The position numbers and the translations under genes were made by a program. Shown here one piece after another: positions 32,768 to 43,200 of a stretch of 48,682 bases of DNA (its first letter is position 1; each line of letters begins with the position of its first letter). Location of the stretch: assembly GCA_024694625.1 (NCBI GenBank), contig JAILJP010000061.1:1-48682 (forward strand), read 5' to 3'. The notes under the pieces are model-generated. The model made no database searches, was not told the DNA's origin, and worked only from the letters and a program-made list of their open reading frames with translations. This stretch comes from Lachnospiraceae bacterium. GTDB lineage: Bacteria > Bacillota > Clostridia > Lachnospirales > Lachnospiraceae.

Positions 32768-33612
32768 CATATTTTGAAGCGGAAAAACAGGCAATTCAAA
32801 AATTGGAAAGGGCTATGGTTCCAAATGCTCATTTTGATGCTGGGGAACTTTTGCTTTTTGTAACGGATTTTTCCAAATCCCAAATGCTGATGCACAAGCC
32901 GGAAGAAATGCCACAGGATCAGTTGGCAGCTTACGAAGAAGCGATTGCCAAACGCATGGAGAGAATTCCCCTTCAGCATATTATAGGTGTACAGGACTTT
33001 ATGGGACTGACCTTTGAAGTAAACGAAGATGTTCTATGCCCCAGATTGGACACAGAATCTGTGGTGGAAAAGGCTTTGGAATTAATTGGACCTTGGAAAA
33101 AACCGGAGATTTTGGATGTTTGTACCGGAAGCGGATGCATCGCCGTAAGTTTGTATCATTATTTAAAAAAAGAAAAAAAGTCTGTTTCGGTTTCGGCCAT
33201 TGACCTTTCGGAAGCAGCTTTGAATATGGCAAAGAAAAATGCTTTAAAGAATCATGCCTATATTCAGTTTTATCATGGAAGTCTGTTGGAGCCGGTTGAG
33301 GGAAAATCCTTTGATATGATTATTTCCAATCCCCCCTATATTCCATCAAAGGTGGTGGATGGGCTAATGCCGGAGGTGAAAGACCACGAGCCGAGAATGG
33401 CCTTGGACGGAGATGAAGATGGACTGAAGTTTTATCGCAGTATTACAAAAGACAGTAAAAACCATTTAACTGATCATGGCATTTTGATTTTTGAAATTGG
33501 CTTTAATCAGGGAAAAGACGTTGGAGATATTATGAGAGACAACGGTTATTTGGATGTTACCATTGAAAAAGATTTAGCGGGAAATGATCGAATTGCCTTC
33601 GGCCACTTGTAG
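32764..33612 (+). CDS. prmC: Peptide chain release factor N5-glutamine methyltransferase
   Basis: 282 residues. The N-terminal helical domain (~1-75, PLQHIIG) is followed by a SAM-binding Rossmann domain with DVCTGSGCIAVSL (~118-130) and the catalytic NPPY motif (ISNPPYIPS, ~190). PrmC methylates the Gln of the GGQ motif in release factors RF1 and RF2. The next gene is prfA, its substrate, 51 bp downstream. The start overlaps the DUF1385 stop. Confidence 0.97.
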   Translation: MTYFEAEKQAIQKLERAMVPNAHFDAGELLLFVTDFSKSQMLMHKPEEMPQDQLAAYEEAIAKRMERIPLQHIIGVQDFMGLTFEVNEDVLCPRLDTESVVEKALELIGPWKKPEILDVCTGSGCIAVSLYHYLKKEKKSVSVSAIDLSEAALNMAKKNALKNHAYIQFYHGSLLEPVEGKSFDMIISNPPYIPSKVVDGLMPEVKDHEPRMALDGDEDGLKFYRSITKDSKNHLTDHGILIFEIGFNQGKDVGDIMRDNGYLDVTIEKDLAGNDRIAFGHL

Positions 33613-33663
33613 CGAAGCCGAAAATGTAGTAAGATAACCCGTGCTTTTTAGGAGGATAATATC

Positions 33664-34740
33664 ATGTTTGATAAATTAGAAGATTTGTTGCTCCACTATC
33701 AGGAGATTATGAATATGTTAAGTGAGCCTGATGTGGCAAATGATTCCAAAAGATTCCAAAAGTTAATGAAGGAACAGGCGGAATTAACCCCCATCGTAGA
33801 GGCTTATGAAGAGTATAAGCAGTCAAAGCAAAACATCGAAGATTCTTTGGCAATGTTAGAGGAAGAATCCGATGAAGAAATGCGTGAACTTGCAAAAGAA
33901 GAATTAAACGAATCCAAAGCAAGAGTGGAAGAGTTGGAAGAAACTTTAAAGATTTTACTTTTGCCCAAGGATCCTAACGATGAAAAGAACGTTGTTGTGG
34001 AAATTCGTGCCGGAGCTGGTGGTGACGAGGCAGCTTTATTTGCCGCTGAGATTTATCGTATGTATGCACATTACGCAGAAAGCCGTGGATGGGAGATTGA
34101 AGTTCTTGAATCAGAAGAAACCGGTATCGGTGGTATGAAGAGTATCAACTTTATGGTAAGCGGTAACGGTGCATATTCTGTTTTGAAATATGAATCCGGA
34201 GTACATCGTGTACAGCGAGTTCCCGAGACAGAGTCTGGTGGACGTATTCATACATCTACCATTACCGTAGCAGTTATGCCGGAAGCAGAAGATGTGGATA
34301 TTGAAATCAATGAAAATGATATTCGTATCGACGTTATGAGAGCTTCAGGAAACGGTGGACAGTGCGTAAATACAACGGATTCCGCTGTACGTTTGACCCA
34401 TTACCCTACAGGTATTGTAATTTATTCTCAGACAGAAAAGTCTCAGCTTCAGAATAAAAACAAAGCATTTGCTTTATTAAAGACAAAGCTTTACGATTTG
34501 GAACTTCAGCGTCAGCAGGCAGAAGCATCTGCAGAACGTCTTTCTCAGATTGGTACTGGAGACCGAAGCGAAAAGATTCGTACCTACAACTTCCCTCAGG
34601 GCCGTGTTACGGATCATCGAATCAACTTGACCTTATATAAGCTGGATAAGATTATGAATGGAGATATTCAGGAAATTTTAGATGCTTTGATCGCTGCAGA
34701 CCAGGCAAAACGTTTGTCAAAGATGAATGAAGCAAGCTAA
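33664..34740 (+). CDS. prfA: Peptide chain release factor 1
   Basis: 358 residues, normal RF1 length. The stop-codon reading motif is PET in [16 protein letters not shown] (~190), the RF1 (UAA/UAG) signature rather than the SPF of RF2. The peptidyl-hydrolysis motif is GGQ in [17 protein letters not shown] (~232), whose Gln is the PrmC target. The N-terminal coiled-coil domain 1 spans ~1-100. GGAGG lies ahead of the ATG. A strong terminator follows, closing the prmC-prfA unit. Confidence 0.98.
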   Translation: MFDKLEDLLLHYQEIMNMLSEPDVANDSKRFQKLMKEQAELTPIVEAYEEYKQSKQNIEDSLAMLEEESDEEMRELAKEELNESKARVEELEETLKILLLPKDPNDEKNVVVEIRAGAGGDEAALFAAEIYRMYAHYAESRGWEIEVLESEETGIGGMKSINFMVSGNGAYSVLKYESGVHRVQRVPETESGGRIHTSTITVAVMPEAEDVDIEINENDIRIDVMRASGNGGQCVNTTDSAVRLTHYPTGIVIYSQTEKSQLQNKNKAFALLKTKLYDLELQRQQAEASAERLSQIGTGDRSEKIRTYNFPQGRVTDHRINLTLYKLDKIMNGDIQEILDALIAADQAKRLSKMNEAS

Positions 34741-34761
34741 AAGCCTTGTATTTTCAATGTT

Positions 34762-34796
34762 TTAACAGCCTCAAGTGAGAGGCTGTTAATTTTTTT
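34762..34796 (+). terminator. Intrinsic terminator after prfA
   Basis: An 11-bp perfect stem (34762-34772 with 34779-34789, core CAGCCTC) with a 6-nt loop and a T run. Confidence 0.93.
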
Positions 34797-34827
34797 AAAA
34801 TAAATCATACTAATCCCATAGGAAATA

Positions 34828-34836
34828 TGATATAAT
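34828..34836 (+). promoter_or_regulatory. Extended -10 promoter of the suf operon
   Basis: TGATATAAT (34828-34836) fits the extended TGn -10 box. No good -35 box lies at 16-18 bp, which is common with extended -10 promoters or with activators. I see no clear IscR/SufR-type site. Confidence 0.6.
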
Positions 34837-34887
34837 CAGAAATCGAAATGGAAAACAAAAATAATTGAAGTATAGAAGGAGATTATT

Positions 34888-35628
34888 ATGGCAGAACATT
34901 TATTGGAAGTTCGAGGCTTAAAGGCCGCTGTTGAGGACAAAGAGATATTACAAGGGATTGATTTATGTATAGATAAAGGGACTACTCATGTCATCATGGG
35001 ACCAAATGGTGCAGGTAAATCCACCTTGGGATCCACTATTATGGGAGACCCTAGATATGAGGTAACAGGTGGAAGTGTTTTCTTTAACGGAGAGGACATT
35101 ACCAATGAGGAACCACATAAGATTGCAAAGAAAGGAATGTTTTTATCCTTTCAAAATCCCATTGAGGTTCCGGGGATCACCTTGGCAAATTTTATTCGTA
35201 CCTCTATGGAACAGCAGACTGGAAAGCGCATTCGTGTTTGGGACTTCAAAAAAGAATTGCAGCAAACCATGGAAGTGCTTCAAATGGATTCTTCTTATGC
35301 AGAGAGAGATTTGAATGTGGGATTTTCCGGAGGGGAAAAGAAAAAGGCGGAAATCCTTCAGCTTCTTATGTTAAAGCCTTCCTTGGCTATTTTGGACGAA
35401 ACGGATTCCGGCTTGGATGTGGATGCGGTTCGTACCGTTTCTTTGGGAATCAAGGAGTATAAAAAATCCGTTGGTGGAGCACTTTTAATTATTACCCATA
35501 GTACTAGAATTTTGGAATCTTTGAAGGTGGATGAAACCCATGTGTTGGTGGATGGAAAAATAGTTGCCAACGGAGACAGTTCCTTTATTGAGGATATTAA
35601 TGAAAATGGATTTGAAAGATTTTTATAA
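34888..35628 (+). CDS. sufC: Fe-S cluster assembly ATPase SufC
   Basis: 246 residues, an ABC-type ATPase of the SUF scaffold. Walker A GPNGAGKSTLG (~37-47), signature FSGGEKKKAEI (~148-158), Walker B LAILDETDSGLDVDA (~170-184) and the H-loop His in IITHSTRI are intact. SufC binds SufB and SufD and powers cluster assembly in the cytoplasm. It is the first gene of sufC-B-D-S-U, the Firmicutes order. Confidence 0.97.
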   Translation: MAEHLLEVRGLKAAVEDKEILQGIDLCIDKGTTHVIMGPNGAGKSTLGSTIMGDPRYEVTGGSVFFNGEDITNEEPHKIAKKGMFLSFQNPIEVPGITLANFIRTSMEQQTGKRIRVWDFKKELQQTMEVLQMDSSYAERDLNVGFSGGEKKKAEILQLLMLKPSLAILDETDSGLDVDAVRTVSLGIKEYKKSVGGALLIITHSTRILESLKVDETHVLVDGKIVANGDSSFIEDINENGFERFL

Positions 35629-35648
35629 AACAGTATGGAGACTTTGTT

Positions 35649-37058
35649 ATGAAAGAAAAAACATATGTGGATGATATTGACAGAAGTCTTTACGATTTTC
35701 GAAACGAGGACAAAGATGCCTATAAGTTGGAAGAAGGATTGACACCGGAAATCGTTTCAAAGATTTCAGAAGAAAAAAAGGATCCGGAATGGATGAAGGA
35801 GTTTCGTTTGAAATCTCTGGAAATCTATAACGAGATGGAAATTCCGGATTGGGGACCGTCCATTGATGGATTGGATATGGATCACATTTTGACCTATGTA
35901 CGTCCAAAGGACAATAAGATGCAAAATAAGTGGGAGGACGTTCCTGAGGAAATCAAAGATACGTTTACAAAACTTGGAATTCCTCAGGCAGAACATAAAT
36001 CTTTAGCGGGAGTGGGAGCTCAGTATGATTCGGAGCTGGTGTATCACAACGTAAAGGACGAAGTGGTAGCTCAAGGCGTGGTGTATTCCGATTTGGAAAG
36101 TGCCATGCAGGGAGAATATGGGGAGATGATTCAAAAGCACTTTATGAAATTGGTGCCTCCAAAGGATCATAAATTTGCGGCCCTCCATGGCGCAGTATGG
36201 TCCGGCGGTTCTTTTGTTTATGTGCCTCCCAAGGTTCACGTGGAGATTCCTCTTCAGTCCTATTTTCGACTGAATGCCGCCGGGGCAGGTCAGTTTGAAC
36301 ATACACTGATTATTGTGGATGAAGGCGCATATCTTCATTTTATCGAAGGCTGTTCTGCACCTAAGTATAACGTAGCAAACCTTCATGCCGGCTGTGTGGA
36401 ATTATATGTGGGTAAAAATGCCACCCTTCGTTATTCCACCATCGAAAACTGGTCAAAGAATATGTACAACTTAAATACCAAGCGGGCAAAAGTGGAAGAG
36501 GGAGGAAAAATCGAATGGGTTTCCGGCTCTTTTGGTTCCCATGTTTCCTATTTGTACCCCATGAGTATTTTAAACGGTGCCAATGCCAGATGTGAATTCT
36601 CCGGAGTTACATTTGCAGGAAAAGGGCAGAATCTGGATACAGGAACGAAGGTCCTTCACAATGCACCAAATACATCTTCTTATATAAATACCAGATCCAT
36701 TTCAAAGGATGGAGGCATTTCCACCTTTCGAAGTTCCGTGGTGGTAGCAAAAAAGGCTAAGGGTTCCAAGGCGGCAGTATCCTGTCAGTCTTTGATGTTG
36801 GATGATATTTCCAGGTCTGATACCATCCCGGCAATGGATATTCGTACTAAGGATTGTGATATTGGTCACGAAGCAAAAATCGGACGTATCAGCGATGAAA
36901 CAGTGTTTTATCTTATGAGCCGCGGAATGTCGGAAGAAGATGCCCGGGCTTTGATCGTCAGTGGATTTGCGGATAATGTAGGAAAAGAATTGCCACTGGA
37001 GTATGCAGTGGAAATGAACAACCTTATTCGTTTGGAAATGAAAGGTAGTATCGGATAG
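35649..37058 (+). CDS. sufB: Fe-S cluster scaffold protein SufB
   Basis: 469 residues, the usual SufB length. Recognisable features are the N-terminal helical region with MKEFRLKSLE, DHKFAALHGAVWSGGSFVYVPPKVHVE (~170-198) and a right-handed beta-helix core (SYFRLNAAGAGQFEHTLIIVDEGA ...). The conserved C-terminal segment has DIGHEAKIGRISDETVFYLMSRG (~412-434). SufB with SufC and SufD builds [4Fe-4S] clusters on sulfur provided by SufS-SufU. Gaps of 20 and 10 bp separate it from its neighbours. Confidence 0.97.
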   Translation: MKEKTYVDDIDRSLYDFRNEDKDAYKLEEGLTPEIVSKISEEKKDPEWMKEFRLKSLEIYNEMEIPDWGPSIDGLDMDHILTYVRPKDNKMQNKWEDVPEEIKDTFTKLGIPQAEHKSLAGVGAQYDSELVYHNVKDEVVAQGVVYSDLESAMQGEYGEMIQKHFMKLVPPKDHKFAALHGAVWSGGSFVYVPPKVHVEIPLQSYFRLNAAGAGQFEHTLIIVDEGAYLHFIEGCSAPKYNVANLHAGCVELYVGKNATLRYSTIENWSKNMYNLNTKRAKVEEGGKIEWVSGSFGSHVSYLYPMSILNGANARCEFSGVTFAGKGQNLDTGTKVLHNAPNTSSYINTRSISKDGGISTFRSSVVVAKKAKGSKAAVSCQSLMLDDISRSDTIPAMDIRTKDCDIGHEAKIGRISDETVFYLMSRGMSEEDARALIVSGFADNVGKELPLEYAVEMNNLIRLEMKGSIG

Positions 37059-37068
37059 GAGAAAAGTT

Positions 37069-37986
37069 ATGAAAATAAATACCATTCCTTCCCCAACCTG
37101 GAATTGGCTGCAAATGAATGAAGTCATAGTGTTGGACGATTTGGATGGGGAAGAACAAAAAATAGAAATAAAGGAAAACCAAAACGTTTTGGAACCCCTT
37201 CGAATGAAGATTCGTTTGGAGGAAGAAAAGGATGGAGCAAATGGATTTGACTTTCGTTTGGAACCCAAGTCTTCCTTAACGGTGATTATGAATCTTACAT
37301 CGGAAATTGGAATAAAGGCAAAATATTTAAACAAAATTAAATATCTCTGTAAAGAGGGCGCAAAGCTTACTTTGATTCAAGTTCTCATGGCGGGAGATAA
37401 GGTGGAAGTTTTTCATGATATTGATGGAGTTTGTGAATCAAAAGGAGAGTTTCATTTGATTCAGTTGGTGCTTGGTGGAAAAACAACCAATATCAATTGC
37501 CAAAACGATCTGGTAGGAAAAGAAGGGAGAGCTACCATAGATTTAGGCTATTTACTGAAAAAGAAAGAAAAACTGGACGTGAATTATGTCGTAAACCATA
37601 TTGGAAAAAAGACCACCTGTGATATTGATGTAAACGGTGTTTTGAAGGATGAAGCGCATAAACTGTTTCGGGGAACCATTGATTTTAAGAAGGGAGCTTC
37701 CGGCTCTGTTGGTTCAGAGATGGAGGATGTTCTTTTAATGGGAGAGGACATTGTCAACCAATCTCTTCCGGTGATTCTTTGTAGTGAGGAAGATGTGGAA
37801 GGAAACCACGGCGCCTCAATCGGAGAATTAAATGAAGACTTAATGTTTTATATGAAGTCTAGAGGAATTCCAGAAGAACAGGTTTATGAAACTATGGCAA
37901 GGGCCAGAATTGATGTAATAAAGAATAAGATCGTTGACGAAGAGACGAGAAAACTGGTGGACGAATATTTGGAACAAATAGGTTAG
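37069..37986 (+). CDS. sufD: SufD-type scaffold protein (short)
   Basis: 305 residues. The C-terminal half has the SufBD family pattern: GTIDFKKGASGSVGSEMEDVLLM, CSEEDVEGNHGASIGELNEDLMFYMKSRGI (~245-275), equivalent to the SufB GHEAKIG region. Canonical SufD proteins exceed 400 residues, so the N-terminal domain is much reduced. Short forms occur in Clostridia. Gene order between sufB and sufS supports the SufD role in the SufBCD complex. Confidence 0.9.
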   Translation: MKINTIPSPTWNWLQMNEVIVLDDLDGEEQKIEIKENQNVLEPLRMKIRLEEEKDGANGFDFRLEPKSSLTVIMNLTSEIGIKAKYLNKIKYLCKEGAKLTLIQVLMAGDKVEVFHDIDGVCESKGEFHLIQLVLGGKTTNINCQNDLVGKEGRATIDLGYLLKKKEKLDVNYVVNHIGKKTTCDIDVNGVLKDEAHKLFRGTIDFKKGASGSVGSEMEDVLLMGEDIVNQSLPVILCSEEDVEGNHGASIGELNEDLMFYMKSRGIPEEQVYETMARARIDVIKNKIVDEETRKLVDEYLEQIG

Positions 37987-37995
37987 GATAAGCAT

Positions 37996-39219
37996 ATGAA
38001 TGAATTAGACAGAAAAATTAAATCAGAATTTCCTTTATTTCAAAATCGTGATGTAGTGTATTTGGATAACTCAGCCACATCCCAAAAACCTCAGTGTGTT
38101 ATAGATGCAGTTTCTTCCTATTACAACAGAGATAATGCCAATCCTTTGCGGGGATTGTATGAATTAAGCATAGATGCAACGGAAGCTTATGAGAATGCCA
38201 GAAAGACAGTAGCGGATTTTATTCATGCTTCTCGACCGGAGGAAATTGTATTTACCAGGAATGCTACCGAAAGTTTAAACTTGATTGCATATTCCTATGG
38301 TATGCATTTTTTACGAACGGATGATGAGATTATTGTAAGTATTATGGAGCATCATTCCAATTTACTTCCCTGGCAGATTGTGGCGAAACATACCGGGGCA
38401 AAGGTAAAGTATTTGGAATGTAATGAAAAGGGAGAAATCTTTCCTGAGGATTTAGAAAAATTAATGACGGAAAAAACAAAACTAGTTTGTCTGACGCAGA
38501 TATCTAATGTTTTTGGTCGCATAAACGATATCAAAACCTTTGCAAGAATTGCCCATGAAGGGGGAGCCCTTTTTGTTTGTGATGGCGCCCAGTCTGTTCC
38601 ACATATTCCTGTGGATGTAACAGATTTGGATGTGGATTTTTTGGCATTTTCCGGTCATAAAATGTATGGACCTATGGGAATTGGAGCCCTTTATGGTAAA
38701 TACGAGCTTTTAGAGAAAATGCCACCCTTTTTATATGGAGGGGAAATGATTGAATATGTGACCAGATGTGGAGCAACCTATGCGCCGGTGCCTCACAAGT
38801 TTGAGGCAGGTACGGTAAATGCCGGAGATGCCGTGGGCTTGGCAAAGGCAATTGAATTTATCAACAGATATGGGTTTGAGATAATTGAATCCAGGGAATT
38901 GGCTTTGACAAAAATGGCACTGGATGGAATGAAGGATATTCCCCATGTACATGTGATTGGTTCCAAAGAAGCAAAGGAACACAACGGCATTATAACCTTT
39001 ACGGTGGATGGTGTTCATCCCCATGATGTGGCTGCAGTATTTGATGCCCATCATATTGCAGTCCGGGCAGGTCATCATTGTGTACAGCCGTTGCATAAGC
39101 ACCTTCATTTTATGTCCACCACTAGAATGAGTTTGGCGTTTTATAACAATGAAGATGATATTTCTGCATTTTTACAGTGTTTAAGAAAGATTAGAAAGGA
39201 TATGGGATATGGCGAATAA
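37996..39219 (+). CDS. sufS: Cysteine desulfurase SufS
   Basis: 407 residues, a group II PLP-dependent desulfurase. It starts with NRDVVYLDNSATSQKP, carries the PLP-binding Lys in AFSGHKMYGPMGIGALYG (~221-238), and has the persulfide-forming Cys in VRAGHHCVQPLHK near 358. It removes sulfur from cysteine and hands it to SufU. Its last 11 bp overlap the sufU start, so the two are translated together. Confidence 0.96.
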   Translation: MNELDRKIKSEFPLFQNRDVVYLDNSATSQKPQCVIDAVSSYYNRDNANPLRGLYELSIDATEAYENARKTVADFIHASRPEEIVFTRNATESLNLIAYSYGMHFLRTDDEIIVSIMEHHSNLLPWQIVAKHTGAKVKYLECNEKGEIFPEDLEKLMTEKTKLVCLTQISNVFGRINDIKTFARIAHEGGALFVCDGAQSVPHIPVDVTDLDVDFLAFSGHKMYGPMGIGALYGKYELLEKMPPFLYGGEMIEYVTRCGATYAPVPHKFEAGTVNAGDAVGLAKAIEFINRYGFEIIESRELALTKMALDGMKDIPHVHVIGSKEAKEHNGIITFTVDGVHPHDVAAVFDAHHIAVRAGHHCVQPLHKHLHFMSTTRMSLAFYNNEDDISAFLQCLRKIRKDMGYGE

Positions 39220-39664
39220 TACCTTTTACAATGAAATTTTAACGGAGCACAATATTCATCCTACCCACAAATATGAATTGAAAGATGCAAATTTTACCTT
39301 AGAGGGGGTGAATCCTTCTTGTGGTGATGATATAATCTTATCATTAAAGGTGGAAAACAATGTGATTGCAGACGGAGCCTATGTGGGAGACGGCTGCGCA
39401 GTTTCTCAAGCTTCTGCGGATATGATGTTGGATTTGATCATTGGAAAAACAAAAGAAGAGGCGCTTCGGTTGTCCGATATTTTCCTTCGTATGATTAAAG
39501 GAAGCATTACAAAAGAAGAACATGAAGAATTGGAAGAAGCAGGGGTGTTAGAGGATGTGGCCCATATGCCGGCGCGGGTAAAATGCGCGGTGTTGGGTTG
39601 GCATACCATGGAAGAAATGCTTGGGGAAGGAAGGACCGAAGTCACAGCTACGGAGGGATTCTAA
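39209..39664 (+). CDS. sufU: Sulfur transfer protein SufU
   Basis: 151 residues. The zinc and sulfur-transfer ligands are in place: C38 and D40 (NPSCGD), C63 (DGCAVSQAS) and C126 (VKCAVLGW). The 18-21 residue insertion between the second and third Cys that separates SufU from IscU is present. It accepts persulfide sulfur from SufS. The ATG lies within the end of sufS. Confidence 0.95.
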   Translation: MANNTFYNEILTEHNIHPTHKYELKDANFTLEGVNPSCGDDIILSLKVENNVIADGAYVGDGCAVSQASADMMLDLIIGKTKEEALRLSDIFLRMIKGSITKEEHEELEEAGVLEDVAHMPARVKCAVLGWHTMEEMLGEGRTEVTATEGF

Positions 39665-40137
39665 TGTCGAAAAAAACAAAATTTCTTTCTGATTCCAAAG
39701 AAGATTACTCCACAGAGGGTATGATTTATGGACTGATTGTGGGCTTTTTCTTTTTTGTTGTTTGCGCTCTGGCGGGACATTTCAGTTACGGTGCAGTTTG
39801 TGTGTTGATTGGAATCTGTGCCGGTCTTTTAATTGGAATGACACAAAAGAAATCCGTGAAAAAGACGGAATTGGATAAAAAAGTGGAAGTGTACAAAACT
39901 TTGGATATGGAAAGAAATGCGTTTTTCCCGAAAACGACGGTGACTCCCTACAATCCCAAGTTTCAGCGTCCCGTACTTCGTACCAGGATTGCAAATGGAG
40001 AGCGGATGGCGGGATTTATTGACCTTCGAACCGGTCACTTTGAAGAAAAAATGTTGATTGCATCTGAGGATGATTTGAAGATGTTTATGTATCGCTTTGC
40101 CATTTCTTCACAAAGCGAAATTCAGGATGATTTATAA
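39664..40137 (+). CDS. Small two-helix membrane protein at the end of the suf operon
   Basis: 157 residues from the ATG at 39664, which shares one base with the sufU stop and has GGAGGG just ahead. A longer frame opening upstream inside sufU is rejected. Two hydrophobic segments (~20-40, YGLIVGFFFFVVCALAGHF, and ~43-58) are followed by a basic stretch (QKKSVKKTELDKK) and a soluble C-terminal region of ~85 residues that should be cytoplasmic. I recognise no family. Coupling to sufU suggests co-regulation with Fe-S assembly, but function is unknown. Confidence 0.8.
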   Translation: MSKKTKFLSDSKEDYSTEGMIYGLIVGFFFFVVCALAGHFSYGAVCVLIGICAGLLIGMTQKKSVKKTELDKKVEVYKTLDMERNAFFPKTTVTPYNPKFQRPVLRTRIANGERMAGFIDLRTGHFEEKMLIASEDDLKMFMYRFAISSQSEIQDDL

Positions 40138-40156
40138 AAATTTTTGATGCTAAATT

Positions 40157-40251
40157 TTCCATGAAAACCACATGGAAGTCCTATTCTTTGGACAGAAGAA
40201 AAGATATAATACTTCTAGAAGTTTTAAAACAAAGGACGGTAATCTTTGTTT
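40157..40251 (+). promoter_or_regulatory. addB promoter region with three inverted repeats
   Basis: TATAAT (40205-40210) is directly followed by a perfect 12-bp palindrome ACTTCTAGAAGT (40211-40222), where transcription should begin. Upstream, TTCCATG (40157-40163) and CATGGAA (40171-40177) form an inverted repeat; downstream, AAACAAAG (40227-40234) and CTTTGTTT (40244-40251) could fold in the leader. There is no consensus -35 box. The palindrome does not match the clostridial GAAC-n4-GTTC LexA box. Confidence 0.5.
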
Positions 40252-40273
40252 GGATTTTTAGGAGTATTTTTTT

Positions 40274-43200
40274 ATGTCAGTACAGTTTGTAATAGGGAAT
40301 TCCGGAAGCGGAAAATCCACCTATTTATATGAGCATGTGATTGAGGCATCCATAGCCCATCCGGAAAAGAGATTCTTCTTTATTGTTCCGGAGCAGTTTA
40401 CCATGTCTACCCAGAGGACATTTGTGACCATGCATCCGGATCATACCATTATGAATATTGACGTTCTAAGCTTTCATCGTCTGGCCTATCGTATTTTTAC
40501 TGAATTGGGACTAGATCATTTGTCTGTCTTAGACGATACCGGGAAAAATCTCATTATGCATCGTATTGCGGCTTTGCATCCCCAGGAGTTTCCCATCCTT
40601 GGTAAAAAGTTAAAACGTCCCGGCTACATTGATGAAATGAAGTCTTTGATCTCGGAGTTTACCCAGTATCATATTTCTCCAGAGGATTTGTTAAAGATGG
40701 GTGAGACCCCTGGGATGCCCCCGATTTTTCAGGGGAAGACCAAAGAGATTTCCTTTATGTATGAATCTTTCTTGGAGTTTATAAAGGACAGTCATATTAC
40801 TTCAGAGCAGATTCTTGAAACCCTGTCTCAGGTGATTGGAGATTCTTCTATTATGAAGGACTCCGTTGTGGTCTTTGATGGATTTACCGGTTTTACCCCC
40901 TTACAAAATGACGTGGTAGAAGAGTTGATGAAGATTACGGATCAAATTCTGATTTCCGTTATACTAGATCCAAAGGACAAGCCCTACTACACCTATGAGG
41001 AGCACGAGCTTTTCGCTATGAGTAAAAAGTTTATGGCAAAGGTGTTACAGTTGGCGAAAAACAGTGGATGTGATGTGTTAGAACCGGTTTTGGTTTCTCT
41101 TGACGCTTCTTCACGTTTTACACCGGATTCTGTTTTTGGCTACTTGGAACAGCATCTTTTCCGACAGGGAGATGAAAAGTGGGAAAAGGATTCCACTTCA
41201 AATCTTTTGGTTTATCGATTGGAGAATCCCAGAAATGAATTGGAGTATTGCGCCAACAAGATTCGTTCTTTAGCCAAAAACCATGGTTATCGCTACAGTG
41301 ATATTGCCATTGTGTGCAGTGATATTTCTTCTTATAAGAATTACATTCCGGAGATTTTTCCAAAGTATGACATTCCGGTGTTTACCGATGCTTCCATGGA
41401 ACTATCTTATCAGCCGGCCATTGAATTTGTATTGTCTTTTTTGGAAGTTATGGATAAGGATTATTCCTATGAATCTGTGATGCACTTTTTACGCACCGGA
41501 TTGTTGCCCTTTTCCATGGAAGAAATCGATTTGTTCGACAGTTATTTATACCGAAGCGGTACCCGTGGAAAGAAGCGTTATTCCGGTATCTTTACCGTTC
41601 GTCCCAAAGAGTTCTCCGATGAGGAGATGCTTTCCATCAACAGTATTCGTGAAAATTTGTATGTACTGTTAAAAGAGGCTACGGAGATTTTTACAAAGGA
41701 TACCTCTGTGAAAGAAAAGTCAAAAGAACTGCGAAATTTATTTTTGCTTGTTTCCATGGAAGAGCAGATGGAACAAAAAGCCGATGCTTATCTTGAAATG
41801 GGTGAGGATGTAAAATCCCAAGAGTATCGTCATATTTATACAGTAATTTTAGAATTATTGGAAAAGTTTGACCATATATTGGGACAGGAAAAGGTATCTG
41901 CCCGAGAATACAGCGACATGCTTCGTGCAGGGTTTTCCGGTACAAAGATGGGTGTGATTCCCCCTTTAATGGATGGCGTTGTTTTTGGTGATTTGGAAAG
42001 AACCCGACTAGAAAATATTAAAGTATTGTTTTTGGTAGGTGCAGTGGATGGTTTGATTCCAAAGGTTTCTACGGGGTCCGGCATCTTATCTCAAAATGAG
42101 CGTTCTTTGTTAAAGGATGCAGATTATGAATTGGCACCCACCCAGCGTGAGAGATCTTTTATGCAAAGGTTTTATTTGTATCAGATTCTCACAAAGGCAA
42201 GAGATCTTTTGATTGTTACCTATGCACGTTTGGATTCCGAGGGTGTGGGAGTTCGGAAGTCCTATATTGTTTCAGAATTACAGGAGTTGTTTCCTGATTT
42301 GACCATAGAAAGTTTTGATGAATCTTTGATTCAACAGGGTGGACTGGTTACCTTAGATGAATGCAAAAAGGTATTTATCAGTCTTTGCCATGAACTTCAA
42401 AAGAGAGGACGTTTGGAAGGGGAAGCTTTAGAGACGTTTTCCACCCTTTTGGCCTTTTTAGATCGGGAGCACAAAGAAGAGTTAGAAGATATTTTGCAGG
42501 GAGTATTTTACCGTTTCCATCAGGATGGTATTTCCAAGGCGGTGGCCCATGCTATGAACGGCAAAGATCTTTATGTCAGCGTCAGCAAGTTGGAAAAGTA
42601 TGCCCAGTGCGCGTATCAGTATTTTTTACGTTACGGACTTCGATTACAGGAGCGAAGAGAGCATGCCTTTGAGTCCTATGACATTGGAAATATTTACCAT
42701 GAAGCTTTGAATCGCTTTTCCATGATTGTCTCCCAACAGGAAGGAAGTTGGGCTAAGGTTTCCGATGCACACGTAAATGCTTATATTGAGCAGGCGATAG
42801 AAGAGACCTATGGAGCTATGGAAAAAACTGAGATTTACGAGCTTGCCAGAGAGGTGTATGTGTTGCACCGTATGCGGGAGACACTAAAGCGTACCGTGTG
42901 GGCGATTATGCGTCAAGTGCGACAGGGTAGCTACGAACCAAAGAAGTTTGAGGTATCTTTAGGCGAGATTTCAAATCTTGCTTCTCTGACCTACGAACTA
43001 AACAATGATGCCCGTCTCCATTTGGACGGAACCATTGACCGATTGGATACCTACGAAAACGACGAAAAAGTTTACGTTAAAATCATAGATTACAAATCCG
43101 GAAACAAGACGTTGGATATTGCGGAACTGTACTATGGACTCCAAATCCAGTTGGTATTTTATATGGGAGCAGCCGTAGAGGGATTACAGCAAAGCTACGG

